DNA of 49,885 bases, taken from positions 1 through 49,885 of the forward strand of contig JAKPQU010000268.1 of the NCBI GenBank assembly GCA_029555925.1, written 5' to 3'. Below the pieces are notes generated by a model. It worked only from the letters and a program-made list of their open reading frames with translations. It was not told the origin of the DNA and made no database searches. This document shows positions 8,592 through 17,100 of this stretch, piece after piece. A program made the translations under genes and the position numbers. The stretch's first letter is position 1. Every line of letters begins with the position of its first letter. Source of the stretch: Bacillota bacterium (lineage in GTDB: Bacteria > Eremiobacterota > SpSt-956 > JAKJGF01).

Positions 8592-10202
8592 ATGTCATCA
8601 GAACCTGTAGAATTGATACTTACAGATATGTCAGTTTTTCTGAATAAGAAATGCTTTATCTGTAACAGACCTGTTGAAAAACCTGGAGAAACAATAATTC
8701 TATGCAGAGAATGCCATAGAATGAACCATAAAGAATGCTGGGAAAAACATGGAACCTGTCTTCATGAGAAAAGAAAAAACAGGTCAGAGAAAGAAAAAAA
8801 TGAAAATACCGGCATATCTCCCAGAAAAACAGACTTTATTCCTCTGATAATCATTTTGGTATGTTTGCTTGTATCCATTATACTTGTATGGACCAATATA
8901 AGTGCAAAAAAATTAAATAAACACAGAGCAAACGGTATCGGTTATTATCAGAACGGAAAATATGATAAGGCTATAGAAGAACTATCGGAATATCTTAAAT
9001 ACAGGCCCGGTGATGAAAAAACATTGAGCTATCTGTCCATATCATATCTGAAAAAAAATGATAAAGATAAAGCCCTTCTCTATGCAAATAAGGCTTACAG
9101 TCTTAATCCTTCATCACCTGAAGCAAATTTTGCCTCAGGTGCTGTCTGCGCCATGGATAAAAATAAATCTGCAGAAGGGGTCAAATATCTTGAAAAAGCT
9201 CTGGAACTTGATCCGGAATTGCTGGATGTGAATATATATCTGGGAGAATTATTCTATTCTACGGGAGAACTTAACAGGGGAGAAGCCTGTTTTAATAATG
9301 TATTGAATATTGCTCCTTCAAATCTTCAAGCCCTTAACGGTCTGGGACTTATTTTATACGATAAAGGAAATACCGATAAAGCGACGGAATGTTTTTTACA
9401 GGCCATAGAAATAGATCCCAACTACTGTGATAGCTGGAATAATCTCGGTAATATATATTATAAAAAGGGAAATCTGGATAAGGCAAAGGAATATTACAGC
9501 AAAGCCATTGAGTTAAATCAGAGCGAATATAAAGCTCATAATAACCTGGGTCTTATATATTACAGAAAAAAATCATATGATAAAGCCATAAAAGAATATG
9601 AGACAGCAATCAAAATCAATAAAAATTATGGCACAGCTTATAACAATATGGGCATCCTGTATCAAAGTACAGGCAATACGGATAAGGCTATGCAATGCTA
9701 CGAAAAAGCGATAGATATAGAACCGGAAAATTTCCAGGCTCTCACCGGTATGGCCACGATATTAATAAATAAAAAAGACTATGAAAAAGCTCTGCCTTTG
9801 CTGGAAGAAGCCACCAAGGTTTCTCCTTCTTATGTTTATGCCTTTATAAGCCTTGGAGATCTTTATTACAATACAGGTAAACGGGATAAAGCTATTACTT
9901 CTTATGAGAGAGCGATAACGCTGGAACCGGATAATAAAGACAAAACAGGCATTTATAGCAGACTCGGTGAATGTTATTATAAAAATAAAAAACCGGATCA
10001 GGCAATAGAATGTTATAATCTGGTTCTTAAAATTTCACCTAAAAATGCTGTTATAATAAGGCAACTTGGCCTTGTTTACGAAGATAAAGAAGAATTTAAT
10101 AAAGCTATTCAACTATATGAATCTGCACTGAAGATTGACCCTGCATATAAGGAATTAAACAGAGACATAGACAGGGCTTATAGCAGAAAATACAGATATT
10201 AG
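8592..10202 (+). CDS. Membrane-anchored TPR protein with N-terminal RING-like zinc finger
   Basis: 536 residues. The N-terminus carries a treble-clef/RING-like zinc-binding pattern: Cys21, Cys24, Cys38, Cys41, His46, Cys49, Cys56, with His53 in addition, close to the prokaryotic RING families. A transmembrane helix spans about residues 82-103. Residues 115-536 are about a dozen tetratricopeptide repeats, with typical A-x-x-x-Y/F-x-x-A-I-x-L-x-P signatures. If the Lys/Arg-rich 57-80 side stays inside, the zinc finger is cytoplasmic and the TPRs lie outside. The TPR array is a protein-binding scaffold. In bacteria RING-like fingers are not proof of ubiquitin-type chemistry, but one within 12 kb of a Pup-ligase gene is notable. 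A kinase gene follows after a 351-base gap. Confidence 0.85.
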   Translation: MSSEPVELILTDMSVFLNKKCFICNRPVEKPGETIILCRECHRMNHKECWEKHGTCLHEKRKNRSEKEKNENTGISPRKTDFIPLIIILVCLLVSIILVWTNISAKKLNKHRANGIGYYQNGKYDKAIEELSEYLKYRPGDEKTLSYLSISYLKKNDKDKALLYANKAYSLNPSSPEANFASGAVCAMDKNKSAEGVKYLEKALELDPELLDVNIYLGELFYSTGELNRGEACFNNVLNIAPSNLQALNGLGLILYDKGNTDKATECFLQAIEIDPNYCDSWNNLGNIYYKKGNLDKAKEYYSKAIELNQSEYKAHNNLGLIYYRKKSYDKAIKEYETAIKINKNYGTAYNNMGILYQSTGNTDKAMQCYEKAIDIEPENFQALTGMATILINKKDYEKALPLLEEATKVSPSYVYAFISLGDLYYNTGKRDKAITSYERAITLEPDNKDKTGIYSRLGECYYKNKKPDQAIECYNLVLKISPKNAVIIRQLGLVYEDKEEFNKAIQLYESALKIDPAYKELNRDIDRAYSRKYRY

Positions 10203-10214
10203 GTAAGCAGTCAG

Positions 10215-10300
10215 CCTCGTAACGCGTAATGCGTGATGCGCGATTAAACACGTGACGCGTTACGACGACTTAAATTCCAATAAGTTATGAAATAAACTAT
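10215..10300 (+). repeat. Composite heptamer repeat element, copy 2
   Basis: Direct-orientation copy of the element at 25-137, with fewer heptamers (GTAACGC, GTAATGC, GTGATGC then inverted units) but the same non-repetitive tail, gacgacttaaattccaataagttatgaaata. It lies 13 bases after the stop of the TPR gene. The rest of the 351-base gap (10301-10503) is AT-rich with no gene seen. Confidence 0.85.
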
Positions 10301-10480
10301 AAAGTGAAAGTCTTATAAACCATTAAAGAGGAATATTCATAGAGACTGGAGAATATATTCCATTTAGAGGAATAATTCAACAGACAGGATTCAGGAATTT
10401 TCATTTATCCCGGTAATCAAAAACTGGCTGCTGTTAGCTTAAAACTGATAGCTAATAATATTATCTTTATTTCAGGAGGA

Positions 10481-10509
10481 GTTCTTCAGGGAATAAAGAA
10501 CAGTATAAT
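10481..10509 (+). promoter_or_regulatory. Probable promoter with operator-like inverted repeat
   Basis: -10 TATAAT at 10504-10509 lies 44 bases before the kinase ATG. In the -35 position is a six-base inverted repeat, gttctt (10481-10486) and aagaac (10496-10501), instead of a TTGACA-like box. This suggests a site for an activator or repressor. Confidence 0.45.
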
Positions 10510-10553
10510 AAAGGTCAGTATATGGCAAAGCATTAACAGTTGGAGGAATTTTA

Positions 10554-12269
10554 ATGAGAGATGCCGATGGTAATCTGACAACAGATACCATTTTACAGGA
10601 ACGCTACAAAATTATTAATCTTATTCAAAAAGGTCCTGCCAGCCGAATGTATAAAGCCTTTGATACAAAGCGCAACAAGTCTGTTTTTGTTAAAGAATTA
10701 ATTGCTACATATACAGATCCGTCACTTCGTCATCAGGCTATAGAACAGTTCAAAAGTGAAGCCAAAATTCTTTTCAAGCTCAAACAGGAAAACCTGCCAA
10801 AATTTGAAGATTATTTCGATTACGAAGAAAACAGATATCTCATAATTGAATATATAGAAGGAAAAAGGTTGAATAATATAGTTGAAAGCCAGTCAGGTTT
10901 TCTGGATGAACAGCAGGTAATTAAATGGGGAATAGAACTATGTGATTCTCTTGGATATCTCCATAACCTGAAACCAAATCCTGTCATATTCAGAGATTTA
11001 AGCCCTCAGAGTATATTGCTTTCAGAAAATGACGGCAGGTTGAAACTCATAGATTTCGGAATTTCAAAAATCTATGAATCTGACGCAAAAACCATGGGTA
11101 TTGCCAAAACCATGACACAGCATTATTCTCCCATAGAACAGCATGCAGGAACAACAGATAACAGATCGGATATTTATTCTCTGGGAGCAACACTCTATTA
11201 TTTAATATGTAAAGAACCGCCTATGGATTGTGTGGAACGTATTATAGATGACGAACCCATGGAAAAATGCAGTAAAATTAACCCTCATATCTCAAAAGAA
11301 TTAGAAAAAATTATAATGAAAGCCATGGAAGTAGATAAAAAAGATAGATATCAAAAAATAGAAGAGATGAGGGCTGAGCTGGCAAAAGCTTCTTCTACTG
11401 GTGCAGGCGGAAGAAAGCAGGACAGACTGCCTGTTAAACCTGTCTTTCATAGAAAAGAAGAGGAAGAAGAACATCCTCCGGAGGAAGAAGAAGGAGATAG
11501 TGATTACAGGCCTATTTCTTTTCAAATGGAACATCAGGGTGAGTCAGGGGCGCCTCCGGCAAGACAAACACCCGGTATTAAAGGCAGACCTGTTCTGACG
11601 CCGTCTTCTCAGGGACGAGAACAGACTCAGGGAAGAACATCAGGTGGTGCCCAGTCTACCCAGACCAGGCCTTTTGCCATGAGAAAAGATCAGTCAAAAC
11701 CTGCCGGAGCCGTTTCACAGCAGCCGTTTCAGTCAAGACCTGCAGGTGGTATTACTTCCCAGACACAATCACAGGCAAAACCTGCCGGAACCAGTTTCCA
11801 GCAGCCATATCAGACAAAACCTGCCGGGAAACAAGCACCGCTTCAGACAAAACCTTTTACCAGAACGCCTTCTGTTACAGAAGGCAGAGGTGATATACAA
11901 AGTCCGAGAAGACGTATTCTGGAAGACAGAGGAGGTCAGGCGAAAACACCTGCCAAAAGCCCTGCTTTGCCTCCATTAGAGCAAACACCGGTGACAGATG
12001 ACACAGAATATGAAGAAAGGCGCACTTCTGTCAGAGAAGAAGAACCACCTAAAATAACGGCTAAATTAAATCTGACAAAAACCCGGGAAGAAGAAGAGGA
12101 AGATCTATATAATGACGAAGAGGAAATGGCAATGCCGGAAGAAAGTTATGAGAAGAATCTGCAAGATTTAACAAAGCCAAAGAAACATTTTAACGGAGAA
12201 GAAATACCTCAAAAGAAACTGGGTGTCATTCAGAGAATTTTGAAGTTTTTATTCAGAATAAAAGTGTAA
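10554..12269 (+). CDS. Divergent Hanks-type serine/threonine kinase with long disordered tail
   Basis: 571 residues. The kinase domain covers about 15-275: the glycine loop is poor (Q-K-G-P-A-S-R), the ATP-binding lysine is Lys47 (V-K-E-L), and the catalytic loop reads F-R-D-L-S-P-Q-S. Asp148 is kept, but the usual Lys and Asn are Ser150 and Ser153. D-F-G (Asp167) is intact and the P-E sequence of the activation segment is I-E-Q. Activity may be low or the domain may be a pseudokinase. Residues 280-530 are low complexity: an acidic run, then Gln/Pro-rich repeats of K-P-A-G and Q-Q-P-F/Y-Q, then another acidic stretch. There is no membrane helix. The ribosome-binding site GGAGG is at 10542-10546. 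Its 3' end faces the 3' end of the next gene with five bases between. Confidence 0.85.
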   Translation: MRDADGNLTTDTILQERYKIINLIQKGPASRMYKAFDTKRNKSVFVKELIATYTDPSLRHQAIEQFKSEAKILFKLKQENLPKFEDYFDYEENRYLIIEYIEGKRLNNIVESQSGFLDEQQVIKWGIELCDSLGYLHNLKPNPVIFRDLSPQSILLSENDGRLKLIDFGISKIYESDAKTMGIAKTMTQHYSPIEQHAGTTDNRSDIYSLGATLYYLICKEPPMDCVERIIDDEPMEKCSKINPHISKELEKIIMKAMEVDKKDRYQKIEEMRAELAKASSTGAGGRKQDRLPVKPVFHRKEEEEEHPPEEEEGDSDYRPISFQMEHQGESGAPPARQTPGIKGRPVLTPSSQGREQTQGRTSGGAQSTQTRPFAMRKDQSKPAGAVSQQPFQSRPAGGITSQTQSQAKPAGTSFQQPYQTKPAGKQAPLQTKPFTRTPSVTEGRGDIQSPRRRILEDRGGQAKTPAKSPALPPLEQTPVTDDTEYEERRTSVREEEPPKITAKLNLTKTREEEEEDLYNDEEEMAMPEESYEKNLQDLTKPKKHFNGEEIPQKKLGVIQRILKFLFRIKV

Positions 12270-12274
12270 AGCTG

Positions 12275-14119
12275 TTAATATTTCCTTATAAGCCCCGCTA
12301 AGATCATTCTATAGATAGATTTCATTACATCAAAATAGCTTTTATTAATAACCTGAGCAATGTCCATTATATTTTTCCTGCCATCTATAAAATTTAACAG
12401 TTCCATTTCTTCCTGATTGAGAGAAACAATCTGATATTCTTCCGAACTGTTCAGGAAAGGTGTTTCATAAGGAGAGGAAACAGACAGTTTAATTTTTGCC
12501 AGTTCTCTGTTTTTTCTCAGAGCTCTTGTTATAAATTTCTGAGTATCCATATCCATAGTATGTTCGGCAGCCATAACAGAAGGGGTAAAAACTGCTTCTC
12601 CGTCATGCCAGCAGAGGAAACTGTATGATGCTTTTTCCCCCTTCAGGTTTCCCAGTAAAGCATGAACTATAGTACCTTTTTCAAAATATATTTCTCCCTC
12701 TTCATATTCATTTTTAAGAGTTATTTTCCCGTCTGCCATGATGGAAGAGAAGTGAAGCAGCATGTTTATAAAGCCGGTTTGAGAAACCTTCATGACAGAG
12801 CCGGCACTGGAAGCAGATTTTTTAAAAGAATCTTTTGCTACCTTACCTTTTTCCTTTTGTATAATGCTGGAAATTCTCATGTCTATTGCAAGGCCGCCTC
12901 TGTAGGCTTTACGAATGGCTTCAGTTACACTGTTTATGCTCCCTCCTTTTAGCATATATCCTTTTGCACCTGCCATAAAAGCTTTTCTGATAACCTTTGT
13001 TTCAGAAAGAGCTGTCAGCATAATAATACGGGCATTCTGATTCAGTTCCATAATTGCTTTTGTTGCTTCTATTCCGTCTATACCGGGCATATTTATATCC
13101 ATAAGTATTACATCAGGCACAACCGACAGGGTTTGAAATATGTCTATAGCATTTTTGCCGTTCACTGCTTCGGCAATCAATTCCATGTCTGCAGTTCTCT
13201 TTATAATGGATTTAAAGAGGAGACGCATTACCTGATCGTCATCTACAAGGAATATTTTTATTTTCTTCTTTTCCCTTTCTATGGAAAACAACTGTGTGAC
13301 ATGATGGCCATAATATTTCGAATATATTGTAGCAAGATCGTCTCTAAATTCAGAAATAGTCTGATATCTGGCTTTCGGATCTATTTTTAAAGCCCTGGAC
13401 AGAACGAAATCTATTTCTGCAGATACCCATGGATTGAAATTTTTCGGCGGAACAAATTCAAAAGGCACCCTGGGAGCAATTGCCGTAAGAAGATGATAAA
13501 TAGTAATGCCGAGAGAATATATATCACTCCTTGTGTCATGTTCGCCTCTGTATTGTTCCGGCGGGGCATAACCTGCCGTACCGACAGCAGATTTATCTTT
13601 TTCATGTAAAACATGGGCAAGTCCGAAATCTATAAGAAAAATTTTTCCGTCCGAATCACGGAGGACAATATTTGCCGGTTTTAAATCACCATAAACGACC
13701 GGAGGAGAAAGGCCATGAAGATACTCCAGTATCGAACAGATTGACAGAGCCCAGTCAAGAACCTTCTGTTCCGGTATCCCCTGGCCGAATGTTTCTTCTA
13801 TAATGGTTTCCAGGTCATTACCTTCTATATAATCCATAACCATATAAAAACCTTCACCATGCTGGAAATAATCTATTCCTCTCGGTAAATTTGGATGGTC
13901 CAGAATTGAAAGTATATCAAATTCCTTCTTAAAAGCATCAATCATAGAATCACGGTTCTCTGAAGAAGAATGGAAATAAAGCTCTTTAACGGCTACCATA
14001 TTATTTAGAAATATATCTCTCGCCAGATAAATCCCGCCTGTAGCACATGCTTTAATAGGTTCTATAACGGCATATCTGTCTTTTAAAATAACATCTGAAT
14101 CCAGAAAACCATCTATCAT
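12275..14119 (-). CDS. Kinase-receiver-DUF4388 fusion protein
   Basis: 614 residues from the ATG at 14119 (MIDGFL). This ATG overlaps the stop of the upstream gene as ATGA and has GGAGG five bases before it; the longer frame from 14218 has no such support. Residues 15-265 form a Hanks-type kinase with Lys45, catalytic Asp145 in G-D-L-K-P-A-N, and D-F-G at 164. Residues 287-410 form a two-component receiver domain: acidic pocket D293-295, phospho-acceptor Asp341 (L-M-D-I-N-M-P-G), Thr369, Lys391. Residues about 445-540 match the DUF4388 (PATAN) domain. Residues 565-614 look like a winged-helix-type tail. The protein thus joins Ser/Thr phosphorylation and His-Asp phosphotransfer in one chain. 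It is translationally coupled to the 1,526-residue membrane protein, probably its partner. Confidence 0.9.
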   Translation of the reverse strand: MIDGFLDSDVILKDRYAVIEPIKACATGGIYLARDIFLNNMVAVKELYFHSSSENRDSMIDAFKKEFDILSILDHPNLPRGIDYFQHGEGFYMVMDYIEGNDLETIIEETFGQGIPEQKVLDWALSICSILEYLHGLSPPVVYGDLKPANIVLRDSDGKIFLIDFGLAHVLHEKDKSAVGTAGYAPPEQYRGEHDTRSDIYSLGITIYHLLTAIAPRVPFEFVPPKNFNPWVSAEIDFVLSRALKIDPKARYQTISEFRDDLATIYSKYYGHHVTQLFSIEREKKKIKIFLVDDDQVMRLLFKSIIKRTADMELIAEAVNGKNAIDIFQTLSVVPDVILMDINMPGIDGIEATKAIMELNQNARIIMLTALSETKVIRKAFMAGAKGYMLKGGSINSVTEAIRKAYRGGLAIDMRISSIIQKEKGKVAKDSFKKSASSAGSVMKVSQTGFINMLLHFSSIMADGKITLKNEYEEGEIYFEKGTIVHALLGNLKGEKASYSFLCWHDGEAVFTPSVMAAEHTMDMDTQKFITRALRKNRELAKIKLSVSSPYETPFLNSSEEYQIVSLNQEEMELLNFIDGRKNIMDIAQVINKSYFDVMKSIYRMILAGLIRKY

Positions 14120-17100
14120 AGGTTCCTCCATTCTGTGAATATTCTGCTGGAAACAGAAAATCTCTTTACAGGGAACACATGAAGAAATATGCTGAAAAAG
14201 AGTATGATGGAACTCCACGTATAAACAACAGAAGGATAGATAACAGGATTTAAGCCGATTAAACTATGTGACACAATAATTTCTCTCGAAACTGTACCGA
14301 ATAAAAACGGAATAGTTGTGAATTCTTCCGTATTTATAGTATGAGGGAAAAAAGTGGACAATATAATAGAAATAATAAAAGAATAAGTAAGGGTAAGTAA
14401 TAATACCGGAAGAGCACCTGAGATAATATGAAGAGGATGCAATTTTTCCATATGGGCTCTGTTCCTTCTGGCAGACACATCGATTGTTAAATAAAATAAC
14501 GAAAGACCAATAGAAAAAATAAACATAAGGAAGTATAAACTATCATGAATTTTAATCATGAAATTGAAACCTCCCCCTGTTATTACAAGCAGTATAGCAC
14601 AACCTGCTACTTTACCTGCCATAGGAGGAAGTAAAAAGTCTATATCTGAAAAATTAATCTTCCTGAACCCATATAATATATAGTATAAAACCATAAATGC
14701 TAAAGAACCGTACAGAGAAATAGAAAATAAATATGTAAATAATACATTCCCCAGGGACTGTTCATAAAGACCTGTTAACGGTGGCAATAAAAAACAGAGC
14801 AAGAATATTGCCGTGATAACTGACGTAAAGACTGTAGAACCGAATTTGCTTCCTGTAACCTTCTTTTCTCTAAAAGGTGAAGGAGGGCTGCAGGATAATC
14901 CCAGGCTGTCTTTATGAGTCTTATCTATATATCTCAGATGAAAAGCTCTGTCAAAATCATATCTGGCATAATAACTGGCTACTATAAAATCTCTCACTTC
15001 TTTAAAATGGAATATATTTTTTTCTTTTCCGGAAAGAAGTTGTAAATAATTACACAGATCCTTTCTGTAATAAATCTTTTCTTTTAATTCTTCTATGTTA
15101 TCTGTCTTTATGAGATTAAAAACCTCGTTCCATCTATCCAGAAGCTTGACAAGGCTGAATGTATCGTCAGGTTCTATTTCTTCTTCTTTTCCCCTGCATA
15201 ACTTTCCTGCAAACAGATCGACAACTATATGTTTTAATAAAGGATCTAATATGAAATCACCTGTTAATATCCTTATATTTTCAACAGAACGAATAGAATT
15301 TTTAAGGTGAATTATTCTATCCTCTACCTGTGCGAAGGTACAGCCAAGAAAATAATCTACTTCACTTCTCAATTCATCTATATAAGAGATTACCTTTAAA
15401 CACATATGCTCATTTTTCATTCTCTCTTTATCCAGTTCTATATTATACTGAAAAGATCTGGAGCCATATTTACTTTCAACCAGGGAAAAACCATTCGTTT
15501 CAAAAGCACTGTATAAGGCATGGAAGAGTTTTCCTCTTTCCTGTAATTCATGAAGTTTTTCCGAAAGTCTGTTTAAATTATCTGTGCTTCGTGCCAGTTC
15601 TAAAAGTACTATATAGGCTTCAAGACGGGCGAAATTTACAGAATATTTATTTTTCCAGTCCTTCAATTTCTGAGTAAAGGTATATATCTGTTCCGGAGCA
15701 GGTAATTTTTTAAGTACATAAATATAGGAATCTAAAAGGGAAATAAGCATATCAGGAGCTTTCTTTTTAATAAATTCCTCTTTTATAAAAGAAAAAATCT
15801 CACTTCTTCCCCCGTGTTCGATCATTTTTATGACAAGATCCAGTATTGCCTGAAAATCATCCTTTTTATGGAGTTTTATAAAATATTCTGCAAAAACAGA
15901 GGCTAAAACCTTAAGAGATTTTATGTCCTGGAGGAATAATATTCTGCAGAAAAGGTTTATAAAGGCACTTCCTTCAGATGAATCTTCATATAAATCCTTT
16001 AAAAAGTGAACTATCTCATATTTTTCCGGCACTTTTGCCACGGTAAAGATAATTTCTGCAACTTCTTTTTGAAGTACCGACTTTATATTCTTCCATATAT
16101 TACTGTCCAGAAGTTTACTTTCTTTAAGTCTCAGGTATTGATTATATATAAAGAGCAGATCCCGTCTTTCAATTTCTTTTCTTAAATCCTGAAATAATTT
16201 AACGGTTTTTTCAATCATATGAAGCAAATTATGAAAAATTTTCTCAAGAGCCAGAGATATAATCGGATCAAAAACGTAAAGACCTTTTTTCTGAACCAGG
16301 TTTGCCAGATAATCTATTTCTCCCATAAAATTCATGAGATTTTCTTCCTGCATAGTAAGAGAAAAATTCTGATTTGGTAAAAGACAGCTTTTCAGTTTCT
16401 TTTTCATGCTATCCATATGAGCGGACAGATCATGTAAAAACTCTTTTTTATATTCAGAAGATACACCTGCAGTAACTTCGTCAAATTTGAAATTTATCCG
16501 TTCCATTTCCGTATGTAATGTACTTATGGAAAGGCTGCCGGAAAGTGAGAGCAGATCATGGCAGGTACGATAGAAAATATTTTTCTTTACCTTTTCTTCT
16601 TTTACGGCAGTAATAGTTTTAAGGATCTGAAAAATTTTAACATCTGACTTTTTTAAATCTTCCATATCCCTTGAGAATTCGGAAAAACTTTTTACCAGAG
16701 TAAGAAACCATGAAGGCCACGGAAATTTCCTGGAAATAATCTCACTGTACAGTTTCCAGAGAGAACCTTCATAGGACATTACTCGCAGATATTCTATAAT
16801 TTTAGCAGTATTACCGTTATTGATGAGAGAAACAAATATATTATAAAGTCCTTCTCCAAGGCTATGTACTATTACAGGATGGCCGGATTGAAAAGCAGGT
16901 TTAAGAAGAGCAAAATTGTTATCTCCCGATAATATCTGAATTGCTCCGTATTGAAGAACAGGGCATGTAGAATCTTCTATTAAAATTTTAAGATTTTTCT
17001 GCCAGAATCTATCGGTAAGATTTTTTTCTATTCTCTCTATTAACATATTATATCTAGGGTCTAAATAATACTTTATAGTATGAAGCAATTCATTAATCTG

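Noticed and set aside
14120..14218. Longer N-terminus of the kinase-receiver protein
   Set aside because: No ribosome-binding site, and it would overlap the upstream gene by 103 bases; the ATG at 14119 has GGAGG and an ATGA overlap.
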